From RHKX01 sp963826475 (GTDB lineage: Bacteria > Actinomycetota > Thermoleophilia > Solirubrobacterales > 70-9), in assembly GCA_963826475.1 (NCBI GenBank), contig CAWGXC010000003.1, forward strand, positions 1,302,001 through 1,366,000: DNA of 64,000 nt, given 5' to 3'. The notes below the pieces were generated by a model that saw only the letters and a list, made by a program, of their open reading frames with translations, did no database searches and had not been told where the DNA came from. This document shows positions 15,237 through 24,977 of the stretch, piece by piece; positions within the stretch are counted from its first letter, which is position 1, and each line of letters opens with the position of its first letter. The position numbers were made by a program, and so were the translations under genes.

Positions 15237-15839
15237 CTAAGGCGCCAACCGCTCGACCTCCCACCCACCCCCGCTCTGCCGCTGATAGCGGAAGCGGTCG
15301 TGAAGGCGACCTACCTGGCCCTGCCAGAACTCGATCGTGTCGGGAATGACGCGGTAGCCGCCCCAGTGAGGCGGGCGGGGGACGTCGGCGCCTTCGTAAC
15401 GGTCCTCGACCTCGGCGACGAGGCGATCGAGCGCTTCGCGGTCGGCGATCGGCCGGCTCTGCGGGCTGGCCCAGGCGCCGACGCGGCTCTCGCGGGCGCG
15501 GCTGGAGAAGTACTCGTCGGATGCGTCCTCGTCGAGCCGTTCGACCCGTCCGCGGACCCTGACCTGGCGGTCGAGCTCGCGCCAGAAGATGACGAGGCTG
15601 GCGCTCGGACGGGCCAGGAGTTGATCGCCCTTGGCCGATTCGCGGTTGGTGAAGAAGCGGAAGCCCTCGGGACCGAAGCCCTTGAGCAGGACCATGCGCG
15701 CGTCGGGAGCGCCTGCGGAGTCGACGGTCGCCAGGGCCATCGCGTCCGCCAGGGGCACCCGTTCGGCGGCGAGCTCGTACCAGCTCGCGAAGAGCTGGAA
15801 GGGGTCGGCGGCGAGGTCTGACTCCCCGAACGGGGGCAT
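15237..15839 (-). CDS. pdxH: Pyridoxamine 5'-phosphate oxidase
   Basis: 200-residue FMN enzyme that oxidises pyridoxamine or pyridoxine 5'-phosphate to PLP. Visible are the substrate-proximal DPFQLFASWY, the FMN-binding VLLKGFGPEGFRFFTN and ESAKGDQL, the QSRPIADREAL segment, and the C-terminal RLHDRFRYQR that contacts PLP. The ATG at 15839 (MPPFGESDLA) fits the family; a much longer open frame upstream runs antisense through the SRPBCC gene and is not coding. Divergent from the SRPBCC gene. Confidence 0.93.
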   Translation of the reverse strand: MPPFGESDLAADPFQLFASWYELAAERVPLADAMALATVDSAGAPDARMVLLKGFGPEGFRFFTNRESAKGDQLLARPSASLVIFWRELDRQVRVRGRVERLDEDASDEYFSSRARESRVGAWASPQSRPIADREALDRLVAEVEDRYEGADVPRPPHWGGYRVIPDTIEFWQGQVGRLHDRFRYQRQSGGGWEVERLAP

Positions 15840-15914
15840 GTCGGGTCGGTCGGCGGCCACGGTGCCGGCAACTCTATGGATGCCTTCGGCGAGTGTCCGG
15901 CTATGGTGGCGGCG

Positions 15915-16367
15915 ATGGGAGAGCTGCAGGCGAGCTGGACGGTCGAGATCGACGCCCCGATGGAACGGGTCTGGGAGGTCGCCGCCGACGTTCCCAACTC
16001 TCCCGAGTGGCAACCTTCCCTGGAGACGGTGAAGACGATCGAGACCGACGCCGAGGGCCGCTCGACCGTGGTCGACACCGAAGCCGACGCAGTCGTGCGG
16101 AAGACGAAGCAGCGCCTTCGCTTCTCCTATCAGGAGCCGGGCGGGATGAGCTGGAAGCAGGAGAAGGGCGACGTCAAGTCGCTGCATGGAAGCTGGAAGT
16201 TCTCCGACCTCGGAGGCGACCGGACCGAGGCGACCTACGATCTGCGGATCGATCCGGGCCGGATGCTCGGGATGCTGGTGCGCGGGCCGGTCGAGGGCAA
16301 GGTCAAGGAGTTCCTGACCAAGGGCGCGGCTGAGGGACTCAAAGAGCGCGTCGAGTCCGCGGGCTGA
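15915..16367 (+). CDS. SRPBCC family protein (START-like lipid-binding fold)
   Basis: 150-residue protein of the polyketide cyclase/START superfamily, with a deep pocket for hydrophobic ligands. Typical features are an N-terminal strand WTVEIDAPMERVWEVAADV, SPEWQPSLETVK, and a long C-terminal helix (VEGKVKEFLTKGAAEGL). Starts at 15903 and 15915 are both possible; GGTGG five bases before 15915 favours the latter. Its stop overlaps the 5' end of the acyl-ACP thioesterase coding region, so a shared lipid-related role is conceivable. Confidence 0.8.
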   Translation: MGELQASWTVEIDAPMERVWEVAADVPNSPEWQPSLETVKTIETDAEGRSTVVDTEADAVVRKTKQRLRFSYQEPGGMSWKQEKGDVKSLHGSWKFSDLGGDRTEATYDLRIDPGRMLGMLVRGPVEGKVKEFLTKGAAEGLKERVESAG

Positions 16368-17071
16368 TCGCTCCCGGGCGCTCCTACACCCATCCTCATC
16401 GCGTCGGTGGATCCGACGTCGACCCCGAGGGGGCCGCACATCCGTACGCGATCGCCCGCTGGCTCGGTGAGGCGGCCGTCGCCGACGGGCTCGACGCCGG
16501 CATGGCGGTCGATGGCGCCTGGATCATCCGCCGGGCGACGATGACCGTCGACCGACTGCCGCGCGTGACCGAGGAGCTGGAGCTCGTGACCTGGTGCAGC
16601 GGGGTTGCGAAGAGCGTCGCCGAGCGCCGGACCACGATTCGCGCCGCGGAGGGGTCGATCGCCGAGGCGGAGGCGATCTGGGTCCACGTCGATCCGGATG
16701 CGCGCAGGCCGGCGCGCCTGCCGCAGCGCTTTCACGAGGTCTACGGCGAGAGCGCCGCGGGCCGGCGGCCGCGCAGCTCACTACGCCACCCCGCCGAGCC
16801 GCCGGCCGGCGCCGAGCGGTTCGAGTGGTTCTTCGCGATGGCGGACATCGACCTTGCCGCACACGTCAACAACACGCTCTATTGGCGCGTGGCGGAGGAG
16901 TACCTGGACCTCTCGGTGCTGGACGGGGGGCCCGCACTCTTCGAGGCCGAATACAGGGCGGGAATCGGCCCCGGTAAGGCGCACGTCGCAAGGGCCGGCA
17001 CGATGCTCTGGATCTCCGCTCCGGATGGGACCGTTGCCGCGACGATCTCGATCGCCCCCACAAAGCACTAG
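16364..17071 (+). CDS. Acyl-ACP thioesterase (FatA-like, two hotdog domains)
   Basis: Thioesterase that would release fatty acids from acyl carrier protein. Two hotdog repeats: the first with SDVDPEGAAHPYAIARWLGE, the second with DIDLAAHVNNTLYWRVAEEY, whose Asn/His belong to the active site. The conserved first repeat begins well upstream of the first ATG (16502), but no ATG, GTG or TTG occurs in frame between the stop at about 16331 and 16502. A CTG at 16364, overlapping the SRPBCC stop as CTGA, is the best candidate start and gives 235 residues. Using 16502 instead would remove about 46 residues including the DVD motif. Confidence 0.75.
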   Translation: MIAPGRSYTHPHRVGGSDVDPEGAAHPYAIARWLGEAAVADGLDAGMAVDGAWIIRRATMTVDRLPRVTEELELVTWCSGVAKSVAERRTTIRAAEGSIAEAEAIWVHVDPDARRPARLPQRFHEVYGESAAGRRPRSSLRHPAEPPAGAERFEWFFAMADIDLAAHVNNTLYWRVAEEYLDLSVLDGGPALFEAEYRAGIGPGKAHVARAGTMLWISAPDGTVAATISIAPTKH

Positions 17072-17127
17072 CGCGGAGGGGGCTTTCGCCCACGACTCCG
17101 CGCTGTGTGCTGGCATCCCTCACTGGC

Positions 17128-17154
17128 TTCTTGGGAGTCCCCACTTCCCAAGAA
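17128..17154. terminator. Perfect 9-bp inverted repeat between convergent genes
   Basis: TTCTTGGGA (17128-17136), a 9-base loop and TCCCAAGAA (17146-17154). It lies in the 212-bp gap between the thioesterase and sigma-factor genes, which converge here; I see no gene in this gap. No T-tract. Confidence 0.5.
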
Positions 17155-17283
17155 AGTCCAAACGGCTTGCACCGCTTTGTACCACTTGAACTATGCCCCG
17201 CCCCGCCCCGGGTGAATCTGTCGACTCGGTTGCGCTCAGAGCGCGCAACTTAGAGGTACCTACAAGACGATGGCTTTTCGGCT

Positions 17284-18069
17284 CTAGCTGATGCCGTCGC
17301 CACGAAGTTGGTCCAGCGCGGCGCGCAGGATTCGCGACACCTGCATCTGCGAGACCCCTACGCGCTTGCCGATCTCGCTCTGGGTGAGGTCCTCGACGAA
17401 GCTCAGGTGAAGCACCTCGCGATCCCGGTCGGAGAGCCCCTCGAGGCGCTCCTCGAGGATCACGTTGTATTCGACCTGATCGAAGTTCTGATCGCTCACG
17501 CCGACCTGCTCGACGAGCGGAACGGCTCCCTCCTCCGCCATCCGCGCGGATGCCGGGGCGTCCAGTGACGCCGGTCGAGCCGCGCGGGACGCCTCGAGCG
17601 CCTCGCGCACCTCGACGGGCTCCATGTTGGTCGCTTCCGCAACCTCCTCCGCGTCCGGCATCCGGCCCTTCTCGGTCGCGAGATCGGCGATCGCCGAACG
17701 GATGCGCGGCATTGCCTCCTTCAGATCGCGTGGCACCCGCATCGCCCAGGATCGATCTCGGAAGTGCCGTCGCAGCTCGCCCAGGATCGTCGGCGTGGCG
17801 TACGCCGCGAAGCCGTTCGGGCGATCGGTGTCGAAGCCGTCGATCGCCTTGAGCAAGCCCAGCCGCGCCACCTGTTCGAGGTCCTCCATGCGCTCGCCGC
17901 GGTCGCGGTAGCGGTTGGCGAGCCCGGCCGCCAGCGGCAGGAACCTCGTCGCCAGCTCCTCCCGCGCAAGTTGGTCACGAGTATTCGTGAAGCGCTCGAA
18001 CAGCTGCTCGTCGGTCTCGCGGGCGAGCTCAGGCCGAGTGACCTGCCCCGCCTCCGGATTTTCGTTCAA
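17284..18069 (-). CDS. RNA polymerase sigma factor, SigB/SigF/SigG subfamily
   Basis: 261-residue alternative sigma factor of the stress/sporulation class. Region 2 is clear (LAAGLANRYRDRGERMEDLE, then YATPTILGELRRHFRD), region 3 follows (VPRDLKEAMPRI, EVAEATNMEPVEV), and region 4 has LSDRDREVLHLSFVEDLTQ and the helix-turn-helix IGKRVGVSQMQVSRILRAA. Start is a TTG at 18069. No anti-sigma or anti-anti-sigma gene is adjacent, unlike the usual sigB or sigF operons. It probably directs a general stress regulon. Confidence 0.92.
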   Translation of the reverse strand: MNENPEAGQVTRPELARETDEQLFERFTNTRDQLAREELATRFLPLAAGLANRYRDRGERMEDLEQVARLGLLKAIDGFDTDRPNGFAAYATPTILGELRRHFRDRSWAMRVPRDLKEAMPRIRSAIADLATEKGRMPDAEEVAEATNMEPVEVREALEASRAARPASLDAPASARMAEEGAVPLVEQVGVSDQNFDQVEYNVILEERLEGLSDRDREVLHLSFVEDLTQSEIGKRVGVSQMQVSRILRAALDQLRGDGIS

Positions 18070-18110
18070 AGCGAGAGCGAATCGAGGGAGAGGAAGTTCA
18101 CGCCCGGAGC

Positions 18111-18407
18111 TTACGACAACCCGCTCAGCGGGTTGCCGCCGCGCACGGCGAACTCGATGCCGCCGACGCGCTCGAGCTCACCGCTGGGCAGGGTCACGAA
18201 GACGGCTCCGTCGCGGTCGAGCCGTTCGCGAGGCTCCATCAGCGCGATGCCGTGGAACTTGTCGTCGGAGTCGAACAACCAGACGTGCTCCTCCGGAGTC
18301 GGCTCGCGCCTCGCCGAGGGCGAGGCATCGTGCTTGGCGTAGATCACGTCGCTGGAGGCGTCGTATGTGACGTAGGTGAAGTTGTGTCGCCCGATTCGCA
18401 GCCCCAT
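18111..18407 (-). CDS. DUF2283-like small protein
   Basis: 98 residues resembling the DUF2283 (YuzE-like) group: FTYVTYDASSDVIYAKHD, a middle HVWLFDSDDKFHGIALMEP, then a C-terminal VTLPSGELERVGG. The family has no established function. It lies 41 bases upstream of the sigma-factor start, on the same strand, so the two could be co-transcribed. Identification rests on the short motif only. Confidence 0.6.
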   Translation of the reverse strand: MGLRIGRHNFTYVTYDASSDVIYAKHDASPSARREPTPEEHVWLFDSDDKFHGIALMEPRERLDRDGAVFVTLPSGELERVGGIEFAVRGGNPLSGLS

Positions 18408-18456
18408 TGCCGCAGGAAGATAGAGGGGTGCGTCCGGCGGGCCGTCCCGGCCCGTC

Positions 18457-20121
18457 CTAGACGAGGACGGCGCGACGCGGATACACGACGTCGGGATCGG
18501 TGAGCACGTTGACGAGCGCCGGCTTACCGGAGGCGAAGGCGCGCTCGAGCGCCGGGCGCAACTCGTCAGGCTCTCTGACGAGCTCGCCGTGACCGCCGAG
18601 GGCTTCGACGACCTTGTGGTAGGGCGTCTCGGGCTGCAGTTCGGCGGCGATCGAGTAGCCGTAGAGGTACTCCATCGGGTGCTTCTCCAGGGCCCAGATC
18701 CCGTTGTTGCCCATCACCCCGACGATCGGGAGGCCATGGCGGACCATCGTGTCGAACTCGAGTCCGCTGAAGCCGAATGCCCCGTCCCCGAGCAGGAGGC
18801 AGATCTGGCGACCGGGATGTGCGCAAGCCGCTCCGATCGCCTGCCCGGGCCCGGCGCCGAGGCAGCCGTAGGGCCCGGGATCCATCCAGGTTCCGGGCTC
18901 GTGGGTATCGATCACGCGCCCGGCGTAGGAGACGAAGTCGCCACCGTCCCCGATCACGATTGCATCGCGGTCGAGAACGCTCTCCAGCTCCGCGTAGAGG
19001 CGCATCGGATGCAGCGGGCCGCGAGGGTCGGAGCGATCCTCGGCCTCGGCCGCGCGCTTTTCGCTCTCGTCCCCGCGCAGCCGCTCCAGCCAGGGCCTGG
19101 TCCGTCCGCCCTCGGCGCGTGAACACGCTTCCGCGAGCGCGCTCAGCGTCGCCCCGAGGTCGCCGACCAGGTCGACGTCGGCCTTGCGATTGCGCTCGAG
19201 CCGGTTCGGCTCGACATCGGCGCGAATCAGCTTGGCCTCCTCACCGATGGCAGCACCGAATCCAAGGCGGAAGTCGAGGGGGACGCCGATCACGACGACC
19301 ACGTCGGCGCCCTTGAGGGCAGTTCCGCGCGTGCGGCTGAAGGCGAGCTCATGGTCGGCGGGCAGGCAGCCGCGGCCCATCCCGTTCAGATACACGGGGA
19401 TCCCCACCGCCTCCGCGAGACGTTGCATCTGCTGCTCTCCTCGGCCCCAGTAGAGCCCGGTCCCGGCCATGATCGCGGGACGCTCCGCCGCGAGCAGGAG
19501 CTTCGCCGCCTCCTCGATCCCCGCCGGCGGGTCGGGATCCGCCGGTTCGGGGGCCGGGGGAATGTCGGCGTCGCCCTCCATGAAGACGATGTCGAGCGGG
19601 TAGTCGAGGAAGGTCGGCCCGGTCGGCGCGGCGCCGGCGACGTCGAAGGCGCGCGCGGTCGCCTCTCCGATCAGCGCGGTCTCCTTGACCGTCTCGGCGG
19701 ACTTCGTCAGGGGCGCGACGAACGGCAGATGATCGATTTCCTGAAGGCTGCCCGAGCCCCAGCGCAGCTCCGGGGCCCTACCGCCGAGAACGACGATCGG
19801 GGTCCCATTCGACCGGGCGCTCGCGATCGCACTCATGCCGTTGGTCACTCCGGGACCGGCCGTCAGCGCGCAGACGCCCGGGGTGCGGGTCGCTTTCGCC
19901 CATCCCTCCGCGGCGAACGCGGCGGCCTGCTCGTGGCGAACGTCGATGACCGCGATCCCCTCCTCACGGCAGCCGTCGTAGAGGCTGAATAGGTGACCGC
20001 CCGAGAGCGTGAAGAGGTGGGTGACGCCACGCGCGCGGAGCGCCTTCGCCGCCAGTCGCCCGCCATGGCGGGCGCCCGGGTTCGCCACCCCCTTGCTCTC
20101 AGCCTTCTCCTCGGTGGCCAC
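18457..20121 (-). CDS. Thiamine-diphosphate-dependent enzyme, acetolactate synthase large-subunit-like
   Basis: 554-residue three-domain ThDP enzyme. The N-terminal PYR domain carries the catalytic Glu in DVRHEQAAAFAAEGWAK, the middle Rossmann domain has IMAGTGLYWG and VVVIGVPLDF, and the C-terminal PP domain has the Mg-ThDP motif GDGAFGFSG...GNNGIWALEK. Relatives include acetolactate synthases, benzoylformate decarboxylases and oxalyl-CoA decarboxylases; the reaction cannot be fixed here. No small regulatory subunit (ilvN) or ilvC is adjacent, so biosynthetic acetolactate synthase is unlikely. GTG at 20121 overlaps the cyclase gene end; a GTG at 20088 is an alternative. Confidence 0.82.
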   Translation of the reverse strand: MATEEKAESKGVANPGARHGGRLAAKALRARGVTHLFTLSGGHLFSLYDGCREEGIAVIDVRHEQAAAFAAEGWAKATRTPGVCALTAGPGVTNGMSAIASARSNGTPIVVLGGRAPELRWGSGSLQEIDHLPFVAPLTKSAETVKETALIGEATARAFDVAGAAPTGPTFLDYPLDIVFMEGDADIPPAPEPADPDPPAGIEEAAKLLLAAERPAIMAGTGLYWGRGEQQMQRLAEAVGIPVYLNGMGRGCLPADHELAFSRTRGTALKGADVVVVIGVPLDFRLGFGAAIGEEAKLIRADVEPNRLERNRKADVDLVGDLGATLSALAEACSRAEGGRTRPWLERLRGDESEKRAAEAEDRSDPRGPLHPMRLYAELESVLDRDAIVIGDGGDFVSYAGRVIDTHEPGTWMDPGPYGCLGAGPGQAIGAACAHPGRQICLLLGDGAFGFSGLEFDTMVRHGLPIVGVMGNNGIWALEKHPMEYLYGYSIAAELQPETPYHKVVEALGGHGELVREPDELRPALERAFASGKPALVNVLTDPDVVYPRRAVLV

Positions 20122-21676
20122 GGACGCGAGCGTACACGGCGCGGACGGCGCCGACCGGGTCGAGCAATCCCTGAGGTTCGCCGCTCGGCAAAGCGAACAG
20201 CGTCACCGGTCGCTCCAAGCCCCGCAGGTCGTGCTCGCCGCATGCCGCAAGGATCAGATCGTCCGGCAGCTGTTCCCGAGTCGCTCCGGTGACCAGCACG
20301 TCGTAGCCGATCGTCCGGGTCGCCTCCTCCACCCGCGCCGCGACGTTGACCGCGTCTCCGATCACGCTGAAGTTGAGTCGCCCGGCGCCGCCGATCGAAC
20401 CCGCGAGGACCGGTCCGGTGTTGACTCCAACGCCGACCGCGAAACCCCCGCCCTCCCCTTCCCGGTTGACCAGCCGGTCGATCTCGGCCGCCGCGCGCAC
20501 CGCCCGGACGGCGTGGTCGGCGAACTGCCGCGGGGCCCCGAAGACCGCCATCAGACCGTCGCCGACGAACTTGTCGACGTGCCCGCCCTCGGCGGCGATC
20601 AGGGGCACGACCACCTCGAACAGCTCGTTCAGGCGAGCGACGACGACGTGCGCTTCGGCTGATTCGGCAAAGCCGGAGAAATCCTTGACGTCGCAGAAGA
20701 GGATCGAGACCTCGACCTCCTCACCCTGCTCGGAGAAGCCCTCGCTGAGGATGTGCTCGGCCACCTGGTGGTCGAGATACGTCCCGAATGCCTGGCGGAT
20801 CCGCTCGCGCTCTCGCAGCCCGGTGACCATCTCGTTGAAGGACGCGGCGACCTCGCCGAGCTCGTCGGCGGTGGTGACCGGGACGCCGACGTCGAAGTCG
20901 CCGTCGCGGACCGCGTCGGTGGCGCGCTGCAGATCGGCGAGGGGCTCCAGGATGGAGCGTGAAAGCAGGATCGTCAACTCGAGCGAGATCGTTGTCGCAA
21001 CGCCGATCGCGGCGAGCACCGCGACCCCCAGGCTGTCGGCCCCGGCGATGGCGGCCACCACCACGCCCGTGATCACGTTGATCATCGGCAGGACGGCGAG
21101 CAGCCGGATTCGGATCGGGATCGCCGTGACCTGGGAGACGAGCCCCGGGGACACCGCACGATTGATGTCGATGAGCACTGGGCGCATCCCCACTTCGAGG
21201 GTCAGATGATGGAGGATCGCCCCGTAGCCGACCGCGACCAGGCCGGCGGCGAGGAGCGGGAAGAACGAGATCCAGGAGAGCCCATACACCGCGACGGCGA
21301 CGACGCAGGAGGGGACGACGACGCCGGCGATCGGGATCACGATGTCGTTGCGGGCGAGGGAGAGCGGCAACCCGATCGCGGCGGCCCATGCGCGCTCGGT
21401 CTGCTCAGGCCCCCGGGCACCGCCGATCCAGGCGCTCACCGGCCGGAGCGTGGGCAACACGCGAAGCAGCCCGTAGCCGATCGAAACCGCGGTAAGCCCG
21501 AGCGAGACCGCCAGCAGCGTCAGGAAGTCCCCCATCGAGCCGTCGTAATAGGTGGCGAGCAGCGCCGTCGTCGCGCCGGTGACGATGAACCCCGCCTGCA
21601 GCTCCAGAGCCACGAACGCCATCGGATACCTCGGCCCGAGCCTCCGGTACAACCAGCTGAAGGGAGCGAACAGCAC
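20099..21676 (-). CDS. Membrane class III adenylate/guanylate cyclase with HAMP domain
   Basis: 525 residues: six hydrophobic membrane segments (about 20-235), a HAMP linker (about 238-300) and a class III cyclase domain (about 320-520) that makes cAMP or cGMP on the cytoplasmic side. Metal-binding Asp329 (LFCDVKDFSG) and Asp373 (KFVGDGLMAVFG) and the transition-state Asn444 and Arg448 (DAVNVAARVE) are present. The purine-selecting pair appears to be Lys369 and Ser437, nearer to the adenylate type than the guanylate type. GTG start at 21676. The ThDP enzyme gene overlaps its 3' end. Confidence 0.9.
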   Translation of the reverse strand: MLFAPFSWLYRRLGPRYPMAFVALELQAGFIVTGATTALLATYYDGSMGDFLTLLAVSLGLTAVSIGYGLLRVLPTLRPVSAWIGGARGPEQTERAWAAAIGLPLSLARNDIVIPIAGVVVPSCVVAVAVYGLSWISFFPLLAAGLVAVGYGAILHHLTLEVGMRPVLIDINRAVSPGLVSQVTAIPIRIRLLAVLPMINVITGVVVAAIAGADSLGVAVLAAIGVATTISLELTILLSRSILEPLADLQRATDAVRDGDFDVGVPVTTADELGEVAASFNEMVTGLRERERIRQAFGTYLDHQVAEHILSEGFSEQGEEVEVSILFCDVKDFSGFAESAEAHVVVARLNELFEVVVPLIAAEGGHVDKFVGDGLMAVFGAPRQFADHAVRAVRAAAEIDRLVNREGEGGGFAVGVGVNTGPVLAGSIGGAGRLNFSVIGDAVNVAARVEEATRTIGYDVLVTGATREQLPDDLILAACGEHDLRGLERPVTLFALPSGEPQGLLDPVGAVRAVYARVRGHRGEG

Positions 21677-21782
21677 CCCTCAATTGTGGCTCAATAACGC
21701 CGATCGTGGGTCGAAGTCGACCTCGCCGGCAACTGGGCGTCAGCTGGCAGCGTCGCCCGCCGCTTAAGGATCTCGCGCATGG

Positions 21783-22520
21783 ATGCCGATCAGGACCCAT
21801 ATGAAGCGCTTACGCAAGAGCGGCGGAGTCATTTCAGCCGTAGGCTGGAGCCTCGTCCTGATCGCCTGTGACCTCGTCGACCTGATCCGGCGCCGGTCCG
21901 CGATCTACGCCTCCAGTGCCGCGGCGCTCGCCGTTCTGCTCGTGATCGTCCTCCCCGGGCCGGGCGGCGGAAACGCCGCCGCGGAAGTCCCGCAGCCCCC
22001 TCAGCAGGGGTTGGACGGTTCAGCCGATTCGGTGCAATCGAAGCAGTCCGCCGCGAAGGGCAAGTTCGTCAGCGTCGGCGGCTACTCGCTCACCCTCCCC
22101 GGCGACTGGCGCACGTCGCCCCGTCCTCCGGGCTCGGCCTTCGCCGCGACCTCCGCCGATGGGCTCGCCAGCACGACCCTTTGGATTCGCCGCCAGCCCA
22201 AACTTGATTTCGACACCTTCGAGAAGCGCTCGAAGCGCAGCGTCAGGAAGCTCGGGCGCAACGTGGAGGTGCTCAGCAGGGTCGATGGCCCGACGATCGC
22301 CGACAGCAGCGTTCAGCTTGGGGCCGACGTTCCCGTCGGCGGTGATCTGGTCCCGTCGGACCAGCAGATGATCTCGACCTACCGCGTCACCCTCCGCGCC
22401 TCCGGCCCCTATCGCTTCTACCTCGCCACCACGATCCAGCCGGGCGCCCCCGAGGCGCTGTTCGCTCAGGCCGACGAGCTTGCCCGCAACCTCCGGCCCT
22501 GGCTCAGCAACGGCTCCTGA
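21783..22520 (+). CDS. Membrane-anchored hypothetical protein
   Basis: 245 residues. A basic N-terminus is followed by two hydrophobic stretches (GGVISAVGWSLVLIACDLV and SSAAALAVLLVIVLPGP), then an extracytoplasmic domain beginning KFVSVGGYSLTLPGDW, with features of a small alpha/beta ligand or stress domain (PsbP/LpqN-like in general pattern, not firmly assigned). AAGGA occurs 13 bases before the ATG. Divergent from the cyclase gene, and convergent with the GH15 gene across a hairpin-rich gap. Function unknown. Confidence 0.7.
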   Translation: MPIRTHMKRLRKSGGVISAVGWSLVLIACDLVDLIRRRSAIYASSAAALAVLLVIVLPGPGGGNAAAEVPQPPQQGLDGSADSVQSKQSAAKGKFVSVGGYSLTLPGDWRTSPRPPGSAFAATSADGLASTTLWIRRQPKLDFDTFEKRSKRSVRKLGRNVEVLSRVDGPTIADSSVQLGADVPVGGDLVPSDQQMISTYRVTLRASGPYRFYLATTIQPGAPEALFAQADELARNLRPWLSNGS

Positions 22521-22545
22521 CGGCGGGTTTCTTCACGGTCGTCAG
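22517..22545. repeat. Inverted repeat spanning a stop codon
   Basis: CTGACG (22517-22522, containing the TGA of the membrane protein) pairs with CGTCAG (22540-22545). The same CTGACG/CGTCAG pair forms the outer stem of the structured repeats at 32.3 and 53.0 kb, but the rest of that element is absent. Confidence 0.4.
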
Positions 22546-22596
22546 CTGTCGCCGACCGTACGGCGGGTGAGGTTGGTTAGGGCTTCGGCCGTGCTC

Positions 22597-22637
22597 GATG
22601 GCAAGAAGCTTGACCACAGGTGAAGGTTCTTGCCATC
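22597..22637. terminator. Perfect 11-bp inverted repeat between convergent genes
   Basis: GATGGCAAGAA (22597-22607) pairs with TTCTTGCCATC (22627-22637), extended by CTT/AAG inside one mismatch to about 15 bp. It lies in the 156-bp gap between a plus-strand and a minus-strand gene end and is probably a bidirectional terminator; no T-tract is present. Confidence 0.5.
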
Positions 22638-22676
22638 CACTATGAAATTAGGGCCCTCGGGAGGCCACACTCCGAC

Positions 22677-24695
<2,019 letters not shown>

Positions 24696-24777
24696 GACCT
24701 CGACGCTAGCGAGAGGCGGCACGCGGGAACGGCCTTGCAATGGGCCCGCGCAACGCGCCACCCTCGGCGAGGATCAG

Positions 24778-24862
24778 TGCCGGGGGAGGGATTCGAACCC
24801 TCAAGCCCTTTCGGGCAGCCGATTTTAAGTCGGCCGCGTATCTCCAGTTCCGCCACCCCGGC
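24778..24862 (-). tRNA. tRNA-Leu (UAA)
   Basis: 85-base class II tRNA: acceptor GCCGGGG/CCCCGGC, anticodon loop CTTAAAA giving UAA, a long variable arm (TGCCCGAAAGGGCT) and T-arm GAGGGTTCGAATCCCTC. CCA is not encoded. It reads the UUA codon, rare at this GC content, and so is the counterpart of Streptomyces bldA. Confidence 0.95.
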
Positions 24863-24977
24863 GCGTTTGCGGGCAGGCTATCTGGACATATGGAGGTCAC
24901 ACCCTCGACTTCACGGAATCGCAACAAACCCGTTGTTACCGTGTCTCAAGGGGAAGCACCGAGTACCCCGACCAGCT

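Noticed and set aside
17161..17199. A stretch on the minus strand resembling the 5' half of a tRNA (GGGGCATAGTTCAAGTGGTA)
   Set aside because: The anticodon stem is irregular and no variable or T-arm follows; at best an old fragment.
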